This document shows, piece after piece, positions 41,095-49,633 of a DNA stretch of 64,000 nt. This DNA comes from JAFMJV01 sp034436555 (GTDB taxonomy: Bacteria; Chloroflexota; Limnocylindria; Limnocylindrales; CSP1-4): positions 1 to 64,000 of the forward strand of contig DAOTUU010000060.1 of NCBI GenBank assembly GCA_034436555.1, written 5' to 3'. Numbering within the stretch: position 1 is the stretch's first letter; the number at the start of each line of letters is the position of its first letter. The position numbers and the translations under genes are program-made. Below the pieces are notes generated by a model. The model did no database searches and was not told where the DNA came from. It worked only from the letters and a program-made list of their open reading frames with translations.

Positions 41095-42330
41095 TCAGGG
41101 GGCTCGGCGGTCGACGAATCGGCAGCGCGGCGCGACGGGGCAGCTGTCGCATGCGGGCCGCCGAGCGTGGCAGGTGCGCCTGCCGTGCTGGATCAGGTTG
41201 ACATGGCCTTCGTACATCCGGTCTGGCTCCAGCATCGCGAGATACAGCTCGTGGGCGTCATCGGCGGTCGCCTTGGGCGGGATGAGGCCGATGCGATGGC
41301 TGACCCGCTCGACATGCCGATCGACGGGCATGAGCGGGGCGCCGAAGCTGAACAGCAGCACCACGCTGGCGGTCTTGCGGCCGATGCCGTCGATCCGGGT
41401 GAGCCAGTCGCGCGCGTCTCGGGCGGGCATGTCGCCCAGGAATTCCAGGGAGTGGCTGCCGGTCTGCTCCCGGATGGTGCGCAGGGCGGCCTGGATGCGA
41501 GGTGCCTTGACGTTCGCCAGGCCACCCGGACGGATCGCCTCCACGAGGTCCTCGATGGGGGCGGCCTCCACCGTGTCCCAGTCGGGGGCGGTGGCGTCGT
41601 CCAGGCCGATGCCGCCCCAGCCGGGACGGTTGATCTTGGGACCGGGTGTGTCGGGGGTGGGGGCAGCCCCGGTGTCGGTGCCGGCGCCGGTGCCGGTGTC
41701 GGTTCCGGCGTCGGTGCCGGCGTCGGTGCCGGTGCGGAGCGGGGAGGTCTCGGTGCCGGTTCTCGTGTGGCGCGGGGTGGTCCCCCCCGACCCGGGCCAT
41801 GCTGCTCTGGGCATCGAGGGGTCGGGAGCCTGCCGTGGGTAGGCGCGGCGGAGGCTCTCGAAGGCCTGTTCGGCGTTGATGTCCGCGGAGTTCTGGGAGA
41901 GGATCGTGAGCACGAGCTCGGAGGTGGGGTCGTGGACCCGTTGCCATGTGGGCACGCCGTACGCGTCGCTGAGCACGCCAAGCACGAACGGGACGAGGCC
42001 GGGGCGGGTGCGGGCCAGCGTGCGGACCCACGCCTTGGCCGGGTCGGCGGGCTTCCGACGTCGGGTGGCGGGGTTCCGGGTCTTCAGGGGTCTCGCGGGC
42101 TGTGCCGTGCCGCGGCGATTCGTCGGGGGTGGTGCGCCGGGCGTCGCCGAGCCGGGCGTCGCCGAGCCGGGCGTCGCCGAGCCGGGTGTCGCCGAGCCGG
42201 GCGTCTTGACATCAGATGTCGTGGCGTCATCTGTCGCGCGGCGTCTGGCAGACGGCCTGGGCTGGCCCGAAGCGGCGGGCGGGGTCCGCGGCGCCGACTG
42301 AGGCGGCTCGGGCTTGGCTGGGTCCGTCAC
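41095..42330 (-). CDS. nth: Endonuclease III-like DNA glycosylase with internal insertion
   Basis: 411 aa from a GTG at 42330 (no ATG fits before the domain). The first 120 residues are a low-complexity Pro/Thr/Arg tail containing five tandem PGSAT units. The HhH-GPD domain begins VPFVLGVLSDAYGVPTWQR and LTILSQNSADINAEQAFESL, is then interrupted by about 70 residues rich in Thr/Gly/Asp (TDAG and TDTG repeats), and resumes VEAAPIEDLVEAIRPGGLAN. The catalytic Lys is in GIGRKTASVVL and Asp in MPVDRHV; the [4Fe-4S] ligands C-x6-C-x2-C-x5-C are complete at the end. It should remove oxidised pyrimidines. Normal Nth is about 215 residues, so this one is nearly doubled. Confidence 0.88.
   Translation of the reverse strand: MTDPAKPEPPQSAPRTPPAASGQPRPSARRRATDDATTSDVKTPGSATPGSATPGSATPGSATPGAPPPTNRRGTAQPARPLKTRNPATRRRKPADPAKAWVRTLARTRPGLVPFVLGVLSDAYGVPTWQRVHDPTSELVLTILSQNSADINAEQAFESLRRAYPRQAPDPSMPRAAWPGSGGTTPRHTRTGTETSPLRTGTDAGTDAGTDTGTGAGTDTGAAPTPDTPGPKINRPGWGGIGLDDATAPDWDTVEAAPIEDLVEAIRPGGLANVKAPRIQAALRTIREQTGSHSLEFLGDMPARDARDWLTRIDGIGRKTASVVLLFSFGAPLMPVDRHVERVSHRIGLIPPKATADDAHELYLAMLEPDRMYEGHVNLIQHGRRTCHARRPACDSCPVAPRCRFVDRRAP
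42140..42205 (-). repeat. 15-bp tandem repeat in the nth-like gene
   Basis: Four and a half copies of GGCGTCGCCGAGCCG (one with GTGTC) from 42140. The minus strand encodes repeated PGSAT in frame, so copy number changes do not disrupt the gene. Confidence 0.85.
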
Positions 42331-42440
42331 CTGCCGATCATGGCACGGCTGGCCCGGGATCGCGGCCGTGCCGGGCCGTCCGCCGATGGCCAGCGGAACG
42401 GCTCGACCGGCAGCGGTGGCGCGTCTCGCCGCGGGCACAT

Positions 42441-42764
42441 GGTCGACATGTCGACCGGGATTCGGGCCGCCGCGGTCTGCACGGCTCACCCCCCGCGCCG
42501 GCCGACATGTCGACCGGGATCCGGGCCGCCGCGGTCCGTGGCGCGTCTCGCCGCAACACACGGTCGACATGTCGACCGGGAACCGTGCCGTCTGGGCCGG
42601 TCGCACGGCTCACCTCCCGCACCGGTCGACATGTCGACCGGGATCCGGGCCTCCTGGGCCGGTCGCACGGCTCACCCCCCGCGCCGGCCGACATGTCGAC
42701 CGGGAGGGCAAGCATCGAGGCAGATCCGATGCCGTCACGGCCCCCGACGGTCGACATGTCGACC
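42441..42764. repeat. Array 1: six 16-bp palindromes at ~62-bp spacing
   Basis: Perfect GGTCGACATGTCGACC at 42441-42456, 42562-42577, 42624-42639 and 42749-42764; variant GGCCGACATGTCGACC at 42500-42515 and 42686-42701. Start-to-start distances are 59, 62, 62, 62 and 63 bp. The intervening DNA is partly repeated (CACGGCTCACC, GGGATCCGGGCC). The array fills the gap between the nth-like gene and the ECF sigma pseudogene; no gene is supported in 42331-42877. Confidence 0.95.
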
Positions 42765-42877
42765 ACGAGAAGAAAGTCGTGGCGCGTGAATCAGCCGTCC
42801 GAGTGAACCATTCGGGCCCGAGATCCCCCATCATCTGCGAGCGCGGCCAGATGCGTCGCGTCATCACCGGAGGCCCG

Positions 42878-43428
42878 ATGCAGCGGGACCTGGTGGATCG
42901 AGCGATGGCGGGCGATCACGAGGCGTTCTCAGAGCTGGCTCGTCTCGTGGTTCGTCGGCTCTACGTCGTCGCTCGGCTCATCCTCCGCGACTCGGATCGG
43001 GCCGAGGACGCCACCCAGGAGGCGCTGTTCGTCGCCTGGCGCGACCTGCGCGCGCTCCGGACCAGGACCGCTTCGAGGCCTGGCTGCATCGGCTGCTGGT
43101 CCGAGAGTGCTACCGCCAGGCGCGTGGCGAGCGTCGGCGCAGCGAGGTCGAGGGTCGTGTCCGGCCCATCGCCCAGGTGGACGACCCGAGCCAGCTGAAC
43201 GCCCCTCGGGACGAGCTCCAGCGCGGCCTTGCCCGCCTGACGGTCGAGCTGCGCACGGCGCTGGTGCTGCACCACTACCTGGGCTACTCATTCCCGGAGA
43301 TCGGCGATGCCCTGGGCATCCCGACCGGCACCGCCAAGTCCCGTGTCCATCGGGCCACCCAGCTCATGCGCACCGCCATCGCGGCCGATGCACAGGCGCC
43401 GAGAAGCCCGGGAGGACGGACGGCATGA
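42878..43428 (+). pseudogene. ECF-type sigma factor, frameshifted
   Basis: ATG 42878 has GGAGG 5 nt upstream. The first frame gives DLVDRAMAGDHEAFSELARL and DATQEALFVAWRDLRALR (sigma region 2). At about 43058-43060 the frame must shift: the next frame continues DQDRFEAWLHRLLVRECYRQ and ends with region 4, YSFPEIGDALGIPTGTAKSR. The expected CTCCGGGACCAG reads with one G fewer. The linker and region 4 are otherwise intact. The last codons overlap the start of the following membrane-protein gene (ATGA), typical of a sigma/anti-sigma pair. Confidence 0.85.
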
Positions 43429-44396
43429 GCAGCCCGACACCCGATACCGATCGGATCCTCGCTGACCTGTTCGCGGAGGCCGCTCCGCCGCACGAGCCAC
43501 CCCTGCTGATCCCCGCCCTGCTGGCGCGCACCGCCCTGACGCGGCAGCGACCCGCCTGGCGCATCCCCTCGCGGTGGTTGCCCGCGACCCTCGCGTGGCG
43601 GCCCCGCACCCATGGAAGGTCGAACGACATGTTCTTGGCCATGCGGCTCGTCACCCTGGGCGCCATCCTGGCGCTGAGCGGTGGCCTGCTGTTCACCAGT
43701 GTCACGCTCAGCCCCTCGCCCGCGGTTCCAACCCCGTCTCCCTCGCCGATCCCGCTGCCGGTCGGTGATCTCGAGGCCGGCGCGACCTACGCGATCGACA
43801 TGGGTCTCCCCCAGCGCCTCATCCTGACCGTACCGGCACCCGGCTGGTTCACCATCGACCCCACGTTCCTGGGTAAGAACGAGATCACCGATGTGCAGCC
43901 CGGTGCGGGTTCACCGAGCTACTACGACGTCACGCTGATTCCATAACTGGTCGAGAATCTTCACGCCGATCCCTGCCGTTGGATGGGGAGTGTCTTGGCA
44001 CCTGCGGTCGGGCCGACCGTGGACGACCTCGCTGCGGCCTTGATGAACGAGCCACTGCAGAACGCATCCTCGGTCACGGATGTCGCTCTGGCGGGCTACG
44101 CAGGCAAGAAGGTCGAGCTGTCCATTCCGGAGGATGTCAATCCCGCCACGTGCTTCAGCGGGAACTACGGCCGATGGTTCACCGCTGATCCGAGCGACTA
44201 CGGCCCGTTCACGTACGGCTCTGGCCAGCGCGATACGGTGTACGTCCTCGATGTCGACGGCACACGCTGGGTGATCGATGCGAATCACGTGCCCGGCACC
44301 TCGGACGCCGATCTCGCCGAACTTGACCAGCTCATCACGTCGCTCCGCTTCGAGCCGGTGGTGAGCCCATCGCCGAGTCCGTCCGCGACGTCCTGA
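43425..44396 (+). pseudogene. Membrane protein of the ECF sigma operon, in-frame stop
   Basis: The frame from ATG 43425 encodes a cytoplasmic N-terminus (TDRILADLFAEAAP), one TM helix (LVTLGAILALSGGLLFTS), a Pro/Ser linker and an extracellular domain starting GDLEAGATYAID. At 43944-43946 a TAA interrupts after DVTLIP; the same frame then continues LVENLHADPCRW and runs without another stop to 44396, ending in a Pro/Ser tail. The break looks like a single nonsense change. By position it may be the anti-sigma or the sensor of the ECF factor, but it lacks a recognisable anti-sigma zinc motif. Confidence 0.8.
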
Positions 44397-44412
44397 CAGG
44401 CACTCGCACGGG

Positions 44413-44545
44413 TCAGGCGGAACCGCGCGGCACCACCCAGCGGTGCGCCTGACCCGTGATCGTCGCGATTCGCTCGAAGTCCTCGTCGTAGTGCACCAGC
44501 GTCAGGCCGACGTGCCCCGCGACGGGCGGCGATCAGCGCGTCCTG
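44413..44545 (-). pseudogene. vapC C-terminal remnant
   Basis: On the minus strand the final frame reads GLTLVHYDEDFERIATITGQ then AHRWVVPRGSA and stop, a standard PIN-toxin C-terminus; the preceding ALIAA segment is in another frame. The rest of the gene is absent. The sequence from 44420 to 44458 can also form a long hairpin (CACGGGTCAGGCG / CGCCTGACCCGTG) that overlaps the stop codon. From 44546 to 44684 no feature is recognised. Confidence 0.65.
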
Positions 44546-44684
44546 CCGATCAGTCGATCACCACGGCCGACCCGACCACCAACATCCTCAACATCGGACG
44601 CGGGGACACGCTGGTCGGCCTCACCCTGTGGGTGGTCGAGGCCGGTGAGACGGTGCCGATCTCGAGCGCGGAGGCGCTCGTGGC

Positions 44685-45128
44685 TCACGTCAGATCGCTT
44701 CCCAGCTCGAGGCGGTCGGGCAGCACCTCGAACGCCCGCTCGCGCCGAGGGCCATACCGGAAGATCCGGAAGTCGGCGTCGAGCGTGGCGGCCCGGGTGA
44801 TACCGAGGCGTTGCATCACCGCGAAGCTCGTGCGGTCGACGATCGAGAACGGCTGATCACTGTACGCATCGCCGATCGCCCAAGCCACCGCGAGGTCCGC
44901 ATCGATCACGGACTCCACCTGGCACGCTCCTGACCGGATGGACCGCCACCACTGCTCGGCACTCGCTCGGCCGAGACGTCGCTGGAGCAGGAGCCAGCTC
45001 TCCACCAGGACGTGATCGGAGGTCAGCAGCGACTCCCCCGAGCCAAGCGTCGCCTTGGCTGCGGCATTCCCCGCGTCCGAGCGGTCCGCTGCCGCGTAGA
45101 ACACCGAGGTGTCGACAAACAGGGTCAC
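44685..45128 (-). CDS. vapC: VapC-type PIN-domain toxin
   Basis: 147 aa from a GTG at 45128. MTLFVDTSVFYAAADRSDAG carries the first PIN Asp, SDHVLVESWLLLQRRLG the Glu and FSIVDRTSFAVMQRLGI the Asp pair; TLDADFRIFRYGP closes the fold. Start and antitoxin stop overlap by GTGA. It is the only intact toxin gene in the 44.4-46.4 kb cluster of vapBC relics. Confidence 0.9.
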   Translation of the reverse strand: MTLFVDTSVFYAAADRSDAGNAAAKATLGSGESLLTSDHVLVESWLLLQRRLGRASAEQWWRSIRSGACQVESVIDADLAVAWAIGDAYSDQPFSIVDRTSFAVMQRLGITRAATLDADFRIFRYGPRRERAFEVLPDRLELGSDLT

Positions 45129-45382
45129 CGGATCGGTCGGCTGACCCCGGCCTCGACCGCCTCCCCCACGTATCGATCCTTGTGCCGGCCCACATCGGAA
45201 CCGCCCGAGTCACCAACATCGAAGAGGGACCGTACGTCTGCCACGCTGGCCCCTCGATCGTCAAGGTCGCGCTTCACCAGTTCACGGACATATGCGGCGA
45301 GCGAGATGCCAAGCTCGCTGGATCGGCGCCGAGCCTTGCGCAGGTCCTCGGGATCCAGTGTGATCTGCGTTCGTGCCATCAT
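45125..45382 (-). CDS. vapB: Antitoxin, ribbon-helix-helix type
   Basis: About 85 aa. MARTQITLDPEDLRKARRRS followed by ELGISLAAYVRELVKRDL is a CopG-like ribbon-helix-helix. The acidic middle (DDRGASVADVRSLFDVGDSG) is the likely toxin-binding stretch. Either ATG 45382 or 45379 may be used; a TACCTT box lies about 10 nt upstream, again without a Shine-Dalgarno sequence. Confidence 0.85.
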   Translation of the reverse strand: MMARTQITLDPEDLRKARRRSSELGISLAAYVRELVKRDLDDRGASVADVRSLFDVGDSGGSDVGRHKDRYVGEAVEAGVSRPIR

Positions 45383-45590
45383 GATGGTATCCAAGGTAGC
45401 ACGGAGCGCCAGACCGGGCGTGGTCGTGACTCAAGGTCCTCCTTGGGCCCGCCAAGGCCGGCTCACCGCCTGGTTCCACCGCCCGGATCACGTGTGGCAC
45501 GCGGGGCTACCGGTGGAGGAATACCGGTCGGACGACGTGTGGGACGAGAGCCGCCATCGACACCCTCTCCACGTCGGGCACCTCGGATGC

Positions 45591-45710
45591 GGACCTCGGC
45601 GAGGCCGAGCAGATCGTCGCGATCCGCTCGAAGTCCTCGTCGTAGTGCACCAGCGTCAGGCCGACCCGCACCGCCACGGCAGCGATCAGCGCGTCCGCGA
45701 TGGGGACGCT
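45591..45710 (-). pseudogene. vapC C-terminal remnant
   Basis: The minus strand encodes SVPIADALIAAVAVRVGLTL then VHYDEDFERIATI, the conserved PIN C-terminus, almost identical at the DNA level to the remnant at 44413-44545. It is cut off from any 5' half by the neighbouring toxin relic. Between 45383 and 45590 there is no recognised gene. Confidence 0.65.
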
Positions 45711-46158
45711 CTAGTGAGACCCGCCGGTGACGGCCGCCAGGCCACGAAACGTGTCGCGGGCGCGATCCCAGTCTGCCGGTGTCGCTCGAGCACAGCTCCG
45801 CTCGGTGCTCCAGGGAGATGGCGGCGAGATGCACGCCCGTGGTGACCTGCCCTGGAGCCCGATCGCCTCGCATCAGCTCCTTCACGAGGTCCAGATGCCT
45901 GGGCCCCGGGCCCACAGGGACGACATTGGGCCGCGCGAGCCAGGAGCGCACATGGCCGATCGCCTCTGTGGGCAGGAACGGGTCGACGAGCACGGTCCTG
46001 CTCGTGGCGAGCCGGAGGGAGCCCAGGATGACCACCCACGCGAGACCCACCGGGCGTGCAGACGACAGCGACGCCTCCCACCAGTCGCGGGCGCGTTCGT
46101 GATGCGGCGCGCTGGCGTTATAGGCGAAGACGGGCAGGTCGACGTCCGGGTGGATCAC
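45711..46158 (-). pseudogene. VapC-type PIN toxin, frameshifted near C-terminus
   Basis: From a GTG at 46158 the frame gives DVDLPVFAYNASAPHHERAR, SLRLATSRTVLVDPFLPTEA and TGVHLAAISLEHRAELCSSD. The frame is then lost: the expected ending DWDRARDTFRGLAAVTGGSH lies in another frame and stops at 45711. A change of one inserted or two deleted bases near 45770 explains this. The GTG overlaps the antitoxin stop. Confidence 0.75.
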
Positions 46159-46431
46159 CGACCGGCGGCTCGACGGCCGAGCACTTCGGCGAACGTCTCC
46201 TCGTCCAGCTCGTCGAGCAGTCGGTCGAGCCGCATCGGGTCGACGCCCGCCCGAAACCCCGCCGCCTTGGGTGTCACCCGGAACGGAGGAGGAACGGCCG
46301 ACGGCGCCTGATCGGCACGGAGCCCGGCACGGATCGCGTCGTTCACGACCTGCCTGAAGTCGCCCCGGTCAGGCGCTGGCCTGGTCGAGCGAGTACGCCA
46401 CGTCGTCATCGAGGGTGATCGTGGTGCGCAT
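46155..46431 (-). pseudogene. Ribbon-helix-helix antitoxin, frameshifted
   Basis: ATG 46431 starts MRTTITLDDDVAYSLDQASA and meets a stop after 21 codons; another frame continues DRGDFRQVVNDAIRAGLRAD and ends EETFAEVLGRRAAGR at 46155. The 277-nt span is not a multiple of three, consistent with a single indel near 46375. It is the partner of the frameshifted toxin at 45711-46158, so the whole module is dead. Confidence 0.75.
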
Positions 46432-46511
46432 GACAGACAACATGATGCGTGGAGCCGATGATCACAAGTTGCTTGAGGGGGACAGACCGGACAGAGGCCC
46501 GGGACCCCGGT

Positions 46512-47663
46512 CTACCCGCCCAGCGACACCAGCCGCGCGACCCGCTCCGCCGCCCGCTCCAGGGGCGCCGCGCCCGCGGCGATCGCCTCCTCCACGGTGA
46601 GCGGCCGCTCCACGACCGGCACCGTCACGCAGCCCACCTCGCGCAGTGCCGCCTCCCCGGCCGGCAGCACGCCGCCACCGAACGCCACACAGCGCACCCC
46701 GGCCTCCGCGGCCTGTCGCGCGACCCCCAGCGCGGTCTTGCCGAACGCCGTCTGCTCGTCGATCCGCCCTTCCCCGGTGAGCACGAGATCGGACGCCGCC
46801 AGCCGTTCCGAGAACGCGGTCAGCTCCATTACCAGCTCCACGCCCGACCGCACCGCGAACGAGCGGAACCGATCGGCGATCGCGAGCAGCCCGGCCGTGG
46901 CCCCGCCCGCCGCGCCTGCCCCGGCCACATCGCGCACGGACCGCCCCACGGCGGCCTCCAGCACATCCGCGAGGTGCGCCAGGTTGCGGTCCAGCCGCTC
47001 CACGCCCGCTGGATCCAGTCCCTTCTGCGGCCCGTAGGTCGCCGCCGCACCCACCGGCCCGCACAGGGGATTCGAGACATCGGAGGCGATCGTCAGCGCC
47101 ACCTCCGACAGCAGCCCGGGCACGCCGGACAGGTCGACCCGGGCCAGCCGGTCGAGCGCGCCCCCACCCGGCTCCAGGTCGGCCCCCGATGCATCCAGGA
47201 AGCGCACCCCGAGCGCGGTCAGCAGCCCGGTCCCCCCGTCGGTCGTGGCCGATCCGCCCAGTCCCAGCACCACGTCCGTGCAGCCCAGGCCGATCGCCGC
47301 CGCGAGGATCTGACCGGTCCCCAGGGTCGTGGCGGCGGCCGCATCCCGCTCCTCGCGCCGGACCAGCGACAACCCCGACGCCACCGCCAGCTCCACGATG
47401 GCCCGCGACCCCTGGCGCAGGAAGCGCCCGTCGATGGGCCGCATCAGGGGATCGCGCGCCGCGGCCGGCAGCGTCGCCCAGCCGCCCGTCGCGGCCACCG
47501 CGTCCAGGGTCCCCTCGCCTCCGTCCGCCAGGGGCGCCAGGGTCACCTCGTCATCCGGCCGTCCGCGCGACCAGCCGTCCGCGAGCGCTCGGGCCACGGC
47601 CACCGACGAGAGCGACCCCTTGAACGAGTCCGGGGCCACCAGCACCCGCAGCGGACCCGGCAT
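46512..47663 (-). CDS. Glycerate kinase (GarK/GlxK type)
   Basis: 383 aa from ATG 47663, overlapping the previous gene's stop. LRVLVAPDSFKGSLSSVAVA and PLADGGEGTLDAVAA are the N-terminal glycerate kinase type I motifs; ASGLSLVRREERD, LGLGGSATTDGGTGLLTALG and ASDVSNPLCGPVGAAATYGP follow in order, and VLTGEGRIDEQTAFGKT is near the end. It phosphorylates glycerate with ATP. As the last gene of an operon with two glycosyltransferases that act on (phospho)glycerate, it may recycle glycerate released from glucosylglycerate. Confidence 0.92.
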   Translation of the reverse strand: MPGPLRVLVAPDSFKGSLSSVAVARALADGWSRGRPDDEVTLAPLADGGEGTLDAVAATGGWATLPAAARDPLMRPIDGRFLRQGSRAIVELAVASGLSLVRREERDAAAATTLGTGQILAAAIGLGCTDVVLGLGGSATTDGGTGLLTALGVRFLDASGADLEPGGGALDRLARVDLSGVPGLLSEVALTIASDVSNPLCGPVGAAATYGPQKGLDPAGVERLDRNLAHLADVLEAAVGRSVRDVAGAGAAGGATAGLLAIADRFRSFAVRSGVELVMELTAFSERLAASDLVLTGEGRIDEQTAFGKTALGVARQAAEAGVRCVAFGGGVLPAGEAALREVGCVTVPVVERPLTVEEAIAAGAAPLERAAERVARLVSLGG

Positions 47664-49633
47664 CAGCCGTCCAGTCCGCGCGCGGCGCGGTACTCCGGGA
47701 TGCGCACCATCGGAGGCCGCTCCGAGTCCGCGAGATCGATGATCTCCAGACCCAGTGTCTCGGCGGACCGGGGCAGCAGCATCCGCGAGCCCAGCTCCGC
47801 GAACAGGCGCACCTTGCGGCGCTCCTCCAGCCGCTTCATGACGGCCTGGAGGATCACGAACGACATCTTGGACAGGCCCTCGAGCTCCTGGTTGCGGTGG
47901 AACCGGATGTCCAGGTCGACCTGGCCCAGGCCCGACAGGCCCAGCTTGTCGGACAGGTCGATGAGGTGCCCGATCTCCACGCCGTAGCCGGTGAAGAACG
48001 CCACCTGCTCGAGGTGCTCCCGGCGTCCCGCGTACTCCCCCGACAGCGGCTGGATCATGCCCGACAGCTCCGGGAAGAACAGGTTCAGAAGCGGCCGCGC
48101 CACGAGCTCCGTGACCCTGCCCCCGGCACCCTCCGTGATGATGCCGCCCTGGACGATGGGTCGCTGGTAGTACGCCTTCACGTAGCCGATCCGGGGCTCC
48201 GCCAGCAGTGGTCCGATGGTGCCGTAGAGGAACCGCGGATGCCACTCCCGGATGTCGGTGTCCGACCACGCCACGATGTCTCCGGTTGTGGCGTGGAGGC
48301 TCTTCCAGAGCGCTTCGCCCTTGCCGCGATACGAGCCATAGCGCGGCAGCACATCGGCGTGCTGGACCACCCTCGCACCCTCCGACTCCGCGATCCGGAC
48401 GGTGTCGTCGCTGGAGGCGGAGTCGATGACCAGCAGCTCGTCGAGGAGCGGCACTCGCTCCATCAGCTCCATGCGCGCCTGGCGCACGATGTCGCCGATC
48501 GTCGCCGCCTCGTCGAGCGTGGGCAGGACGGCGCTGATGGTGAGGCCCTGGCTCTGCTTCAGCTCCACCAGTCGCTGGAGGTCCTGGAACTCGGCGTGAT
48601 GGAAGGCGTTCTCGCCGAACCAGCGATCCACGCGCGCGGCGGCGCTCCGACCCACCTCCGCGGCGCGCTCGGCGGCCTCCAGCGTCTCGGCGACCGCGGC
48701 GCGCGCCTCCCACTCGGCGCGGTTGGGCGTGGTGCGCGTCTTGACCACGATGACGGAGCATCGGGCCTGCGCCGCGACCTGCTCCGGCAGCACCCCGAAC
48801 AGTGGCGAGTCGGGCCCCTCCAGGCCGCCGCTGGGCGTGGTGGTCGCGCCCATCACCACGAGGTCCGCGGCCTCCGCCTCCCCCAGGATCGCCGAGGAGA
48901 CGCTCGGCCCGTCCACGATGAGGGGGCGCAGGTGCTCCGAGCCGTGCTGGTGGACGAACGTGGCGAGGGCGCGCTCAGCCTGGGCGCGGACGAGCGGCGT
49001 CACGTCGGGACCGACCACATGGAGCACGTCGACGTCCGCCTGGAAGGCCTGTGCCAGCTGATCGGCGACGCCCAGGGCCAGCTCCGCATGCGGACCGCCG
49101 CGGACCGGCGCCAGGATGCGCCGGACCTCACCGATGCCCCGCTGCTTGATGACCGCGATGTCGCAGGGTGCGCCGCGCACGACCTCGTCGATGGTGGGCG
49201 CGAATACGTGATCCGCCGACCCGCGTCGCCCGCGCGAGGCGGCACCCGCGGCACCCGCGGCACCGGTGGCCCCGACGGCGCCGCGGCCGCTCGTGGTGCC
49301 CGGACCACCCCAGCCGAAGATCACCAGGTCCGCGCCGCCTTCCGCGGAGGCCTCCAGGATCCCCTCCGAAGCGCGCCGCCCGATGCGCACCACGGTCCGC
49401 AGGTCGACGCCCGGCGGCGCGAACTCGAGCACGCGCTGGAGCAGCCGACGGGCGTGCCGTGCTCGGGTCGCACCCTCCGACAGCGGCTGGCCCTCGGCCA
49501 CCTCCACGATCGACAGCGCCGTGAGCACGCCACCGTGGCCCAGGAGCGACGCCCCGATGCGCACGAGGTCCGCGGCCGTGCGCGGGTTGGCGAGCGGGAT
49601 GAGGATGCGCGTGGGCGCGGCGATGCGGCTCAT
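47663..49633 (-). CDS. Fusion: two universal stress protein domains plus GpgS-like glycosyltransferase
   Basis: 656 aa from ATG 49633. Residues 1-150 and 170-310 are two USP domains (RILIPLANPRTAADLVRIGA and RRILAPVRGGPHAELALGVA), the second with VVMGATTTP before the nucleotide loop. After a helical linker, residues about 370-640 match glucosyl-3-phosphoglycerate synthase: ISAVLPTLDEAATIGDIVRQ, LVIDSASSDDT, RYGSYRGKGEALWKSL, the DxD-like WSDTDIREWHP near 454, GGRVTELVARPLLNLFFPEL and FFTGYGVEIGHLIDL. The GT should join NDP-glucose to 3-phosphoglycerate. Fusion to USP domains suggests stress-linked or nucleotide-linked control. ATGA overlaps on both ends mark an operon. Confidence 0.9.
   Translation of the reverse strand: MSRIAAPTRILIPLANPRTAADLVRIGASLLGHGGVLTALSIVEVAEGQPLSEGATRARHARRLLQRVLEFAPPGVDLRTVVRIGRRASEGILEASAEGGADLVIFGWGGPGTTSGRGAVGATGAAGAAGAASRGRRGSADHVFAPTIDEVVRGAPCDIAVIKQRGIGEVRRILAPVRGGPHAELALGVADQLAQAFQADVDVLHVVGPDVTPLVRAQAERALATFVHQHGSEHLRPLIVDGPSVSSAILGEAEAADLVVMGATTTPSGGLEGPDSPLFGVLPEQVAAQARCSVIVVKTRTTPNRAEWEARAAVAETLEAAERAAEVGRSAAARVDRWFGENAFHHAEFQDLQRLVELKQSQGLTISAVLPTLDEAATIGDIVRQARMELMERVPLLDELLVIDSASSDDTVRIAESEGARVVQHADVLPRYGSYRGKGEALWKSLHATTGDIVAWSDTDIREWHPRFLYGTIGPLLAEPRIGYVKAYYQRPIVQGGIITEGAGGRVTELVARPLLNLFFPELSGMIQPLSGEYAGRREHLEQVAFFTGYGVEIGHLIDLSDKLGLSGLGQVDLDIRFHRNQELEGLSKMSFVILQAVMKRLEERRKVRLFAELGSRMLLPRSAETLGLEIIDLADSERPPMVRIPEYRAARGLDG

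Noticed and set aside
44407..44458. Long perfect hairpin as an independent terminator or small RNA
   Set aside because: Its arms are the last codons of a vapC remnant on the minus strand; a terminator role for the upstream + strand pseudogene remains possible but is not needed to explain it.
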